This document shows positions 35,140 to 44,050 of a DNA stretch of 64,000 nt, in pieces. Position 1 is the stretch's first letter. Every line of letters begins with the position of its first letter. Both the position numbers and the translations under genes were made by a program. The notes beneath the pieces were generated by a model. It searched no databases. It was not told where the DNA came from and was given only the letters and a program-made list of their open reading frames with translations. The stretch is from Bacteroidota bacterium. GTDB lineage: Bacteria > Bacteroidota > Bacteroidia > Chitinophagales > Chitinophagaceae. The stretch lies in NCBI GenBank assembly GCA_947452905.1, contig CANGEP010000003.1, forward strand, positions 62,001 to 126,000. Reading direction: 5' to 3'.

Positions 35140-36243
35140 ATGAAAAAGATATTTCTACTTACCTTTTTGAGTTGGGCTTTTTTAGCAACAGCACAGGTCC
35201 AAAACTATTTTACTATAAAGGCGGATGGAACACATTATAGTTTAACCAAAGAGGGCGCTTCCTATTTAGCTTCCCTTCCTTTGAAATGCATTCAACAACA
35301 GTATCCTAATAAAATAAACCATACCGCTATTTCGGATAGCGATCAAATGCTTACACCTATCCAACAACACCCAGCATTTTATGGTTGTTTCGATTGGCAT
35401 AGTACGGTGCATGGCCATTGGATGTTGGTAAACCTACTTAAACAATTTCCCGATTTAAAAGAGCAGGCAGCTATCAGAAAAGTACTTTCAACCACACTAA
35501 CCGCCGTCAATATTCAGCAAGAAATAAAATATTTTGCTTCTCCACTTACTAAAAGTTTTGAGAGAACTTATGGTTGGGCCTGGTTATTAAAATTGCAAGA
35601 GGAACTACTTAGTTATAATGATGCTGATGCAGTTAAATGGCGAATGGCTTTACAACCATTGTGTGATACAGTCATAAAAAATTGGTTGGTTTTTTTACCC
35701 AAGCAAACCTATCCTAGCAGATCTGGAATGCACGGGAATACTGCTTTTGGATTAAGCTTTGCACTAGATTATGCAAGGGCCACAAAAAATATTGTTTTTG
35801 AAAAAGCAATTGTACAATCGGCTATTCAATTGTTTAGTAAAGATAAAAAGGCACCCACTGTTTGGGAACCCGATGGTGCCGATTTTTTTTCTCCTTCTTT
35901 GATGGAAGCTGCGCTCATGCGCAAAGTACTGTCACCAGCTCAATTTATCCTTTGGTTTAATGGATGGCTTTCTGATAAAGCTTTAGCGCACTTATCAGAA
36001 GTGCCCAAAGTATCGGACCGTACTGATTTGCAAATAGTACATTTAGATGGGCTTTGCTTTAGCAGAACTTGGTGTATGACCGAAATAGCTAAACAACTAC
36101 CTAGTTCAGACAAAAGAAAAAAATTATTACAAAAAGCCTCCACTACTTTATTAAAAGCAAGTTTACCAAATGTAGTAAGCGGTAATTATGGCGGAGAGCA
36201 TTGGCTAGCAAGCTTTGCCGTTTATGCCATCAATGCCAATTAA
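35140..36243 (+). CDS. Secreted DUF2891 family protein
   Basis: A 367-residue exported protein with a signal peptide to LATAQV. The family hallmark is HPAFYGCFDWHSTVHGHWMLV, and RSGMHGNTAFGLSFALDYA and WEPDGADFFSP follow. The helical repeats and aromatic/His-rich motifs suggest an (alpha/alpha)-barrel like that of several glycan lyases and hydrolases, but no activity is known to me. It is divergent from the M1 gene. Its stop overlaps that of the convergent DUF6526-like gene by 4 bp. Confidence 0.82.
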   Translation: MKKIFLLTFLSWAFLATAQVQNYFTIKADGTHYSLTKEGASYLASLPLKCIQQQYPNKINHTAISDSDQMLTPIQQHPAFYGCFDWHSTVHGHWMLVNLLKQFPDLKEQAAIRKVLSTTLTAVNIQQEIKYFASPLTKSFERTYGWAWLLKLQEELLSYNDADAVKWRMALQPLCDTVIKNWLVFLPKQTYPSRSGMHGNTAFGLSFALDYARATKNIVFEKAIVQSAIQLFSKDKKAPTVWEPDGADFFSPSLMEAALMRKVLSPAQFILWFNGWLSDKALAHLSEVPKVSDRTDLQIVHLDGLCFSRTWCMTEIAKQLPSSDKRKKLLQKASTTLLKASLPNVVSGNYGGEHWLASFAVYAINAN

Positions 36244-36668
36244 ACACGATCAAAATCGGCCTTCCAATTTTTAATAGCTAGTTTAATTTCTTTATTAGTT
36301 AACCCTTCTTTTATAGCTCTATCCATTAAAGCCAAATATTCGGAATCACTAGCAAAACGAAGGGCGATAATTTGTGACATAATTAAATCCTTGGGTAGGG
36401 GTTTGCCTGTCATTATAAAGTAGCGTAAACCTTCCTCGGCTCTTATCGCTCTATCCTGTGCTTTTAAAGCAAAGCCGCGCGCAAACCAAGCCAAACTTAC
36501 TAGAATGACAGATACTAAAACCATTAAAGAAGCTAGGTATTTATTTTCGGCAGTAGCTCTAATTAAATAATTGATAGAACCACCTAATAAAGCAAAAAGC
36601 AAAGTAAAAGTAAAGTAGTGAAAGCCTGGTACCATTTGGGTGTGGTTCTTATAATTTTGTTCTTGCAT
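36240..36668 (-). CDS. DUF6526-like small membrane protein
   Basis: 142 residues opening MQEQNYKNHTQMVPGFHYFT, with two transmembrane segments (about 15-34 and 45-65) and a soluble C-terminal helix-rich tail. The opening and length fit the DUF6526 family of Bacteroidota; function unknown. Divergent from the Gfo/Idh gene. Confidence 0.7.
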   Translation of the reverse strand: MQEQNYKNHTQMVPGFHYFTFTLLFALLGGSINYLIRATAENKYLASLMVLVSVILVSLAWFARGFALKAQDRAIRAEEGLRYFIMTGKPLPKDLIMSQIIALRFASDSEYLALMDRAIKEGLTNKEIKLAIKNWKADFDRV

Positions 36669-36743
36669 AAAAATTTTTTTAATTGTTTTGAACCATCAAG
36701 ATACCAATATTTATTATATTTAAGTAGCCATAAAAAATTAGCT

Positions 36744-38054
36744 ATGAAACAAAGACGTGATTTTATCAAAGAACTTACCCTTGCTTCTGCCTCTATTATT
36801 GCCACACCCAGTTTTGCTCGTAGCGCTATATTTACTAGCGATACTATTAGAGTAGCTACTATTGGTGTAAATGGTATGGGATGGTCTAATACCATGGCTG
36901 CTATAAAAGTAAAAAATGTGGAAGTAGTGGCTTTGTGTGATATTGACGCTTCTGTATTGGGTAAAAGAAAAGAAGAGTTATTGTTAAAACAACCCGGTGT
37001 TAAACAGGTAGATACTTATGGCGATTACCGAAAAATTTTAGACCGAAAAGATATTGATGTAGTGATTGTGGGAACACCCGATCATTGGCATGCTTTACAA
37101 ATGATTAATGCTTGTGCTGCCGGAAAACATGTTTACGTTGAAAAACCTGCAGGTAATTCAATTGGAGAATGTGATACTATGATAAAAGCAAAAAACAGAT
37201 ACAATAGAATTGTACAAGTGGGTCAATGGCAAAGAAGTCAGCAACATTTTAAAGACGCCGTAGATTTTGTACATAGTGGTCAGTTGGGAAACATTAGAAC
37301 CACCAAAGTATGGTGTTATCAAGGCTGGATGCGCCCTCAACCTGTTGTAGCTAATTCAGTAGCTCCTAATTATATTGATTATAAAACCTGGTTAGGTCCT
37401 GCACCTACTAGAGCATTTAATCCCAGTCGATTTCATTTTCACTTTAGATGGTTTTGGGATTATGCAGGAGGATTAATGACCGATTGGGGTGTACATTTAT
37501 TAGACTATGCAGTGCAAGGCATGAAAGCAGAAAATCCAATTTCAGTAAGTGCACTCGGTGGAAAATTTGCGTATCCAGAATTAGCCGAAGAAACACCCGA
37601 TACTTTAACAGCCTTATATGAATTTGAAAAATTTAATTTAGTATGGGACTCTGCGATGGGTATTGATAATGGTTCTTATAATCGGGATCATGGTATTGCT
37701 TTTATTGGCAACAATGGTACGCTTATTTTAGATAGAGGTGGATGGGAGGTGATTGAAGAAAGACAATCAAAAAACAAAGTTGTAAAGCCATTAGCAAAAT
37801 CACAGGATAGTGGCGTGGATTTACATTGGGAAAATTTTATTGCCGCTATTCGTAATAATAACCCCTCTTCATTGCATTGTTCTATCGAAGAAGGCGCTCA
37901 TATAGCCACTGTGGCGCAAATGGGTAATATTGCTTACCGCTCTGGTAAAAAAATTAGTTGGAACGAAGCCGATAAAAAATTTACCGATCCTTCTATTTAT
38001 AAGGACTATTATACTAAGCCTTATTACAATGGATATGAACTACCTAAAATTTAA
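36744..38054 (+). CDS. Tat-exported Gfo/Idh/MocA-family oxidoreductase
   Basis: 436 residues from the ATG at 36744 (MKQRRDFIKE); the frame is open further upstream but that part has no family character. The start carries a twin-arginine signal (QRRDFIK then ASASIIATPSFARS), so it is exported folded with its nucleotide cofactor. The Rossmann fold (VATIGVNGMGWSNT) is followed by VVGTPDHWHALQMI and VYVEKPAG, the EKP motif of the family. Such periplasmic members oxidise or rearrange sugars, often at C3. Here it stands among fucosidases and xylanase-type genes without a DUF1080 partner. Confidence 0.9.
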   Translation: MKQRRDFIKELTLASASIIATPSFARSAIFTSDTIRVATIGVNGMGWSNTMAAIKVKNVEVVALCDIDASVLGKRKEELLLKQPGVKQVDTYGDYRKILDRKDIDVVIVGTPDHWHALQMINACAAGKHVYVEKPAGNSIGECDTMIKAKNRYNRIVQVGQWQRSQQHFKDAVDFVHSGQLGNIRTTKVWCYQGWMRPQPVVANSVAPNYIDYKTWLGPAPTRAFNPSRFHFHFRWFWDYAGGLMTDWGVHLLDYAVQGMKAENPISVSALGGKFAYPELAEETPDTLTALYEFEKFNLVWDSAMGIDNGSYNRDHGIAFIGNNGTLILDRGGWEVIEERQSKNKVVKPLAKSQDSGVDLHWENFIAAIRNNNPSSLHCSIEEGAHIATVAQMGNIAYRSGKKISWNEADKKFTDPSIYKDYYTKPYYNGYELPKI

Positions 38055-38056
38055 TA

Positions 38057-39628
38057 CTATTTTATTTTTTTTAGGTCTAAATCTTGAAAGTCAAAACTAA
38101 AATCTGTTAAAGGAGAAAGCGCGTTCATTTTAATACCATTAGGTTTACCATCCATATCAGTACTAAAAACAACATACGCATCTGCATCTAAACTACGATC
38201 ACTCCAGCGTACAATTAAAGTATTGCCTTTATAAGGAAAAAGTTCGCCATTTAATCGAGGTGATCTTTGTGAAGCCATCCAAGCTTTGCCCTCTTTAACA
38301 CTTATGGTAATATCACCAAACCATTGATCTTTATAGGTTCCCAAATAAGGCGCAACATCAAATTTGCCTCCTGCTTTAGAAAGTTGCTCTTCCATTTTTT
38401 TATTAATCTCTTCATTAATTTTTTTAGCTTCTGCCTCGCCAGCATCTACACGCGACTTCATTAATTTCACCCAATCGTAACCACTCACGCCTAAATAACT
38501 GTCTTTGATGGTATTGCTAATCGCATTAAATGCAGCCCCTGATTGTTGATTAGTAAACACCAAAATGCCCAATTTTAAATCATCAAACATAACTACCTGC
38601 GTTACAATGCCGGCTAAACCACCCGTATGAGTTACTTGTTTATGACCTTTCACATCACTTAAAAACCATCCTAAACCATAGGCTGCAAAATTGGTAAAAT
38701 AAGGTGCTGTAGTATTTGCTTTAATAATAGTTTGAGGGCTCCAAGTTTCTTCATGAATTGCATCAGAAAATAATTGTTTCGATAAATTTTCACCATACTT
38801 ACCATGATTCATTTGAGCAATAATCCATTTACTCCAGTCGTTAATGCTACTCCATATTCCACCTGCAGCATTTGCACTCTCGCTCCAATCAATACTAATG
38901 GCTTCTACTTTTCCACCAACAGGTGCATGTGGTACAATACAATTGCTACGATCTTTTAATCGATTCACTGAAGCCGCACTACTATACATTTGTAGGGGCT
39001 TCATAATTCTTTGCTCAATAAAGTCCTCCCACTTAGTACCCGAAACCCTTTCTACCACTTCACCTGCAACTATATACAAATTATTATCATAATCATATTT
39101 GGTTCTAAATGCTGAAACGGGTTTTAAGTATCTTAAATTATGAATGATATCTTTTCTGGTAAAATCACTTTGGTCAGGAAACATCATTAAATCGCCTGCC
39201 CCTAAACCAAGTCCACTGCGATGTGTTAATAAATCACGAATCGTAAAGGCGTTGGTTACATAGGGATCGTACATTTTAAATTCGGGGATGTAATCTGTTA
39301 CGGCGTCATCCCATTTTATTTTTCCTTCTTCTACTAACATACCTAAAGCCGCAGCAGTCATAGCTTTGCTATTGGAAGCCACACCAAATAAAGTGTTTTC
39401 GTCTACTTTCTTTCCGGTTTTAAGATTGGCAATTCCATATCCTTTTGCGTGTATCAACTTTCCGTCTTTAATAACCCCTACTGCAATACCCGGTACATTA
39501 AATGTTTTTAAGACCAATTCGGTAAGTGAATCAATTTGATGACTATTTATGGGCTTGCTAATTTGTGCGGCAGCATTTATTAAAAAACTAAATACACTTA
39601 CAAAGACAATTGATATAATACGTTTCAT
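38057..39628 (-). CDS. Secreted class-C beta-lactamase-like serine hydrolase with DUF3471-type C-terminus
   Basis: A 523-residue exported protein with a signal peptide to NAAAQI. It has the SxxK motif Ser85-Asn-Ser-Lys88, a YxN-like YDYDNN and HTGG in the KTG position, so the penicillin-binding fold is probably active. A long C-terminal extension (about 400-523, VAPYLGTYKDQWFGDITI) matches the lipocalin-like DUF3471 region. Likely roles are peptidase or esterase activity on D-amino-acid or ester substrates. It is convergent with the Gfo/Idh gene (2-bp gap) and divergent from the GH95 gene. Confidence 0.88.
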   Translation of the reverse strand: MKRIISIVFVSVFSFLINAAAQISKPINSHQIDSLTELVLKTFNVPGIAVGVIKDGKLIHAKGYGIANLKTGKKVDENTLFGVASNSKAMTAAALGMLVEEGKIKWDDAVTDYIPEFKMYDPYVTNAFTIRDLLTHRSGLGLGAGDLMMFPDQSDFTRKDIIHNLRYLKPVSAFRTKYDYDNNLYIVAGEVVERVSGTKWEDFIEQRIMKPLQMYSSAASVNRLKDRSNCIVPHAPVGGKVEAISIDWSESANAAGGIWSSINDWSKWIIAQMNHGKYGENLSKQLFSDAIHEETWSPQTIIKANTTAPYFTNFAAYGLGWFLSDVKGHKQVTHTGGLAGIVTQVVMFDDLKLGILVFTNQQSGAAFNAISNTIKDSYLGVSGYDWVKLMKSRVDAGEAEAKKINEEINKKMEEQLSKAGGKFDVAPYLGTYKDQWFGDITISVKEGKAWMASQRSPRLNGELFPYKGNTLIVRWSDRSLDADAYVVFSTDMDGKPNGIKMNALSPLTDFSFDFQDLDLKKIK

Positions 39629-39721
39629 GGTATAAATTTTACCTGATGAAATTAATCAATAATTCAGTTGATTGTAGTTAATTTTTGTATTTTTAAAACT
39701 ACATCCTAATACTTTTATACC

Positions 39722-42145
39722 ATGCGACAATTAACCATAATTGGGAGCTTATTTTTAGTACCGCTTTTTGTGTTGGCACAAAAAAAGCCCATTAAAAAAA
39801 CAACGCCAGCACCCATTGCGCCTGCGGTATCTATACAAGCGCCACTTAAACTTTGGTATGATAAACCTGCTTCTTATTTTGAAGAAGCCTTGGTATTGGG
39901 CAATGGAATGCAAGGAGCAACTGTATTTGGTGGTATCTCCACGGAGAAAATTTATTTAAACGATTTAACATTATGGTCGGGCGAACCGGTGAATGCCAAT
40001 ATGAATCCCACCGCCTATAAAAATTTACCAGATGTACGAAAAGCTTTGCAAGAAAAAAATTATAAAAAAGCAGGACAGCTTATAAAAAAAATACAAGGTA
40101 AATTTTCGGAGTCCTATGCGCCCTTAGGTACTTTGTTAATGGACATTAACGACGATCCGTATATCACTGATTATTACAGAGAGTTGGATATTGATCAGGC
40201 TTTAGCTAAAGTAAAAACAATCTCCAATAATAATGTGGTAGAAAGAGAGTATTTGGTTTCTAATCCAGATAAAATATTCGCCATTCATTTAACTAGTAAA
40301 AAAGCAGGGGCACTTGGTTTTACGATTCGTTTCGAATCTTTATTAAAACATGTTAGAACTATCAACGCCAATACTATTGTGGTTCAAGGATCAGCGCCTA
40401 TGAAGGCCGACCCTTCTTATGTTCAAAAAGGAGCGAAGGGGATTGTATTTGATCCCAAAAAAGGAACTAAGTTTTCGGCTCAAATAAAAATTGTAAGCAG
40501 CACAGGAAAAATTTCTAAAACCGATTCTTCTTTATCATTATCCGATGCCAACGAAGCTACGGTGTATGTGTCGATGGCAACCAGTTTTAATGGTTTTGAT
40601 AAAGATCCTGCAACCAAGGGTCTTAATAATATTGCGATTGCCGAAACACAAATGCAACATGCACAACAAAGTGGATGGACGGAAATTAAAAAAAGACATA
40701 TAGCTGATTATCAAAAATATTTTAATCGTGTTCAATTAAAAATTGGCAATAGTACAGTAGCTAATATTCCCACCGATGAGCGATTAAAAAAATATAGTGA
40801 AGGTGCCACAGATCCTTATTTAGAAACCCTGTATTTTCAGTACGGCCGTTATTTACTCATTTCTTCCTCACGCACACCAGGTGTACCAGCTAATTTACAA
40901 GGTTTATGGAATCCCTATTTACAACCCCCGTGGTCGAGTAATTATACCCTCAATATTAACGCCGAAGAAAATTATTGGTTAGCTGAAAGCACCAATTTAT
41001 CGGAAATGCATACTCCGTTTTTACAATTCATAGGAAATTTGGCAAGTACTGGAAAAACTACTGCTAAAACATTTTATAATTTACCAGGATGGGTAGCACA
41101 TCATAACTCAGATATTTGGGCTATGTCAAATCCTGTGGGGAATGGCAATGGCGATCCAAGTTGGGCCAATTGGCCGATGGGTGGCGCTTGGACCTCCACT
41201 CATTTATGGGAACATTATTTATTTACACTCGATAAAAATTTCTTAGAACAAAAAGCCTATCCCTTAATGAAAGGTGCTGCAGAATTTTGTTTGGCATATT
41301 TAGTGAACGACTCAGCGGGTAAATTAATTACTTCTCCTTCCACTTCTCCCGAAAATACTTTTAAAACGCCTACTGGTTTTATAGGCGCTACTGCTTTTGG
41401 AGGCACTGCTGATTTAGCCATGATAAGAGAATTATTTTTAGCAGTAGTGGCTGCACAACAAGTATTAAATAACGATAATGAATTTGTAAGTAAAATAAAT
41501 ACAGCCTTAGAAAACTTACATCCCTATAAAATAGGTAAAGCGGGTAATTTACAAGAGTGGTATTATGATTGGGAAGATCCCGATCCCAAGCATCGTCATC
41601 AAAGCCATTTGTATGGCTTGTTTCCGGGCAGTCATATTAGTGTAGATAAAACACCAGCTATTGCATCGGCTGCTAAAAAAACTTTAGAAATTAAAGGAGA
41701 TGAAACTACTGGATGGTCAAAAGGTTGGAGAATAAATTTGTGGGCAAGATTAAAAGACGGTGAGCATGCTTATAAAATGTATCGTGAATTATTAAAGTTT
41801 GTTCCACCCGATGAGACCAAAGAAAATTATACCAATGCAGGAGGTACGTATCCTAATTTGTTAGATGCGCATCCTCCTTTTCAGATAGATGGAAATTTTG
41901 GAGGTGCTGCTGCAGTGGCGGAAATGTTAGTACAATCTAATTCCGATATTATTGAATTACTTCCAGCAATACCCAAGGCATGGTCATCGGGAGAAGTAAA
42001 AGGCATAAAAGCAAGAGGTAATTATGAGATTGATATGAGCTGGTCGGCGGGTCAGGTTACTAAACTAAAAATTAAGTCGGCGACCAAGCCAACGGCTAAA
42101 GTATTTATGAACGGAAAATTACAAACCATTAACACCAGCAAGTAA
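39722..42145 (+). CDS. Secreted GH95 alpha-L-fucosidase
   Basis: An 807-residue exported enzyme of the inverting GH95 family. After a signal peptide (to VLAQKK) and a Lys/Pro/Thr-rich linker comes the N-terminal domain opening LWYDKPASYFEEALVLGNG and EKIYLNDLTLWSGEP. The (alpha/alpha)6 barrel follows with NLQGLWNPYLQPPWSSNY, HHNSDIWAM and the GWSKGWRINLWARL block, then QIDGNFGGAAAVAEML. It removes terminal alpha-1,2-fucose or a related residue. Its 3' end overlaps the L,D-transpeptidase gene by 27 bp. Confidence 0.94.
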   Translation: MRQLTIIGSLFLVPLFVLAQKKPIKKTTPAPIAPAVSIQAPLKLWYDKPASYFEEALVLGNGMQGATVFGGISTEKIYLNDLTLWSGEPVNANMNPTAYKNLPDVRKALQEKNYKKAGQLIKKIQGKFSESYAPLGTLLMDINDDPYITDYYRELDIDQALAKVKTISNNNVVEREYLVSNPDKIFAIHLTSKKAGALGFTIRFESLLKHVRTINANTIVVQGSAPMKADPSYVQKGAKGIVFDPKKGTKFSAQIKIVSSTGKISKTDSSLSLSDANEATVYVSMATSFNGFDKDPATKGLNNIAIAETQMQHAQQSGWTEIKKRHIADYQKYFNRVQLKIGNSTVANIPTDERLKKYSEGATDPYLETLYFQYGRYLLISSSRTPGVPANLQGLWNPYLQPPWSSNYTLNINAEENYWLAESTNLSEMHTPFLQFIGNLASTGKTTAKTFYNLPGWVAHHNSDIWAMSNPVGNGNGDPSWANWPMGGAWTSTHLWEHYLFTLDKNFLEQKAYPLMKGAAEFCLAYLVNDSAGKLITSPSTSPENTFKTPTGFIGATAFGGTADLAMIRELFLAVVAAQQVLNNDNEFVSKINTALENLHPYKIGKAGNLQEWYYDWEDPDPKHRHQSHLYGLFPGSHISVDKTPAIASAAKKTLEIKGDETTGWSKGWRINLWARLKDGEHAYKMYRELLKFVPPDETKENYTNAGGTYPNLLDAHPPFQIDGNFGGAAAVAEMLVQSNSDIIELLPAIPKAWSSGEVKGIKARGNYEIDMSWSAGQVTKLKIKSATKPTAKVFMNGKLQTINTSK

Positions 42146-42814
42146 AATGGCTTTTTTCTTATAAGGATCCAGCCAATTTAAAACGGGTAACATATCCATT
42201 TCGTGAATGGCCACGCAGCCCGATGTAGGGGTGTAATTTTCGTCGGCTAAGTGAAAAAATATAGCACTGCCTTTTCCTTTTTTGACGGGATGTGTATTGT
42301 ATTCAATTACCATACAATATTTATAGTCGATACTGTTTAATAAAAGATGTTCAAAAGAAGCAGCAGTAGTAGCGCCTCTTACAAAAGTATTATAAGCAGC
42401 ATCCTTGGGATCATCAATCCATTTATCATTAGAGTCCACTTGTTTAAAAGCAAGTCTAGTATTTACTGAGGGTTCATAGCTAAATAAACGACCTAAGGGA
42501 TAAATACCTGTTGGTGTTTTTCCATCTCCTTCTTTTTTCTTGCCTTTGAGGGCAAAACCGTTTCTGCCAATACTTGCTAGCACCGGGTCCATGATGACAA
42601 CCCATTTATTTTCTTTTTTTTCTACTACAGCAAATGTGGCTTTACGCGAACCGGTATCTTCTGTATATACTATAAGTAATTGCTCAATTCCGTTTAAATT
42701 TTTTGCATTTGCTGCAGCAATTTTAATTGCTTTTTCCTTGGCGTTGGACAATTGAGCCAATGCTGAAATACTAAAAAATAAACTCATCAATCCTAAAACT
42801 ATATTCGATCTCAT
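42119..42814 (-). CDS. Secreted L,D-transpeptidase (YkuD family)
   Basis: A 231-residue exported enzyme with a signal peptide to ALAQLS. The YkuD catalytic core is seen: KTPTGIYPLGRLFSYEP, IFFHLADE with the His, and TSGCVAIHEMDM with Cys200. It should crosslink peptidoglycan stem peptides or attach proteins to them. Its last 27 bp overlap the end of the convergent GH95 gene. Confidence 0.9.
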   Translation of the reverse strand: MRSNIVLGLMSLFFSISALAQLSNAKEKAIKIAAANAKNLNGIEQLLIVYTEDTGSRKATFAVVEKKENKWVVIMDPVLASIGRNGFALKGKKKEGDGKTPTGIYPLGRLFSYEPSVNTRLAFKQVDSNDKWIDDPKDAAYNTFVRGATTAASFEHLLLNSIDYKYCMVIEYNTHPVKKGKGSAIFFHLADENYTPTSGCVAIHEMDMLPVLNWLDPYKKKAILLAGVNGL

Positions 42815-42908
42815 AAAGTAGCGCTTAATAAGTATGAAATTAAGAAATAATGTATACAGAATTTATTATTTACGGAATTAAACATAGAGTCTATCATTAG
42901 TTACAGAA

Positions 42909-44048
42909 ATGGACAACCTTGTGGCTACAAAATTGTTAAATTGCATAACTATGATTGGGCATCGATTTATCAACTTTATACCGGGCGAAAATTCAAAAAC
43001 AAAATTTGAGCAAATGCTGGATATTTTCACGCAATTACTCAATTATACCAGTGGGGATGCGAGCGAAGCACTAGATTGGATGAATCAGTTAGATCGCACC
43101 CATAAGTTTACCGATGATAATTACGGAGTAGGTGATTTTATAGAGGATTTAAAAAATAATGGATACCTAAAAGAAAATCCACAAGATGGTCGATTCGCTA
43201 TAACGCCCAAAACAGAACAAACTATCCGTCAAAAAAGCTTGGATGAAATTTTTGGGAAACTTAAAAAAACAAAACAAGGTAGTCATACAACTACTAAGGC
43301 CGGACAATCGGGAGATATCAATTCAGATACGCGCAGTTTTCAGTTTGGTGATTTAATGGAACAAATAGATTTTACAGAGAGTATTAAAAACGCACAAGTC
43401 AATAGAGGGGTAGATGTTTTTTCGATGCAAGAGGATGATTTGGTGATTAGAGAAGCAGATTTTAAAACACAAACCTCTACAGTATTAATGATTGATATAT
43501 CTCATTCTATGATATTGTATGGAGAGGATAGAATTACGCCTGCTAAAAAAGTAGCCATGGCGCTGAGTGAACTCATCACAAAAAAATATCCAAAAGATAG
43601 TTTAGATATTGTGGTTTTTGGAAACGATGCTTGGCAAATACAAATAAAAGATTTGCCTTATTTACAAGTAGGTCCTTATCACACCAATACGGTGGCGGGT
43701 TTAGAACTTGCCATGGAACTACTTCGCAAAAGAAAAAATGCGAACAAGCAAATATTTATGATTACCGACGGTAAGCCTACTTGTTTAAAAATCGGCGGTA
43801 AATATTATAAAAACAGTTTTGGACTTGATCGTAAAGTGGTAAACCGTTGTATTAACTTGGCTTCTCAATGCAAGAAGTTAAAAATACCTATCACCACTTT
43901 TATGATTGCCTCCGATCCTTATTTACAAAAATTTGTGGAAGAATTTACAGAGATGAATAATGGGAAAGCCTTTTTTGCCTCGCTTGACAATTTAGGTAGT
44001 TTTATATTTAATGATTTCGAAAGCGGAAAAAGAAAAACAGTGTATTAA
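42909..44048 (+). CDS. vWA-domain protein, partner of an adjacent AAA+ ATPase
   Basis: 379 residues from the ATG at 42909; an ATG at 42951 (MIGHRFINFIP) is equally plausible and looks more like a conserved beginning. Residues about 30-180 are helical and charged. A von Willebrand A domain fills about 190-379 with a full metal-ion-dependent adhesion motif, Asp196-x-Ser198-x-Ser200 (DISHS), and later MITDGKPT. Cytoplasmic (no signal peptide). Paired with a MoxR/BchI-like ATPase 2 bp downstream, it probably works as the substrate-handling half of a metal-insertion or chaperone machine. Substrate unknown. Confidence 0.85.
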   Translation: MDNLVATKLLNCITMIGHRFINFIPGENSKTKFEQMLDIFTQLLNYTSGDASEALDWMNQLDRTHKFTDDNYGVGDFIEDLKNNGYLKENPQDGRFAITPKTEQTIRQKSLDEIFGKLKKTKQGSHTTTKAGQSGDINSDTRSFQFGDLMEQIDFTESIKNAQVNRGVDVFSMQEDDLVIREADFKTQTSTVLMIDISHSMILYGEDRITPAKKVAMALSELITKKYPKDSLDIVVFGNDAWQIQIKDLPYLQVGPYHTNTVAGLELAMELLRKRKNANKQIFMITDGKPTCLKIGGKYYKNSFGLDRKVVNRCINLASQCKKLKIPITTFMIASDPYLQKFVEEFTEMNNGKAFFASLDNLGSFIFNDFESGKRKTVY

Positions 44049-44050
44049 TT

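Noticed and set aside
35081..35140. Longer M1 peptidase start
   Set aside because: It would use TTG, overlap the start of the divergent DUF2891 gene and place twenty charged residues before the signal peptide.
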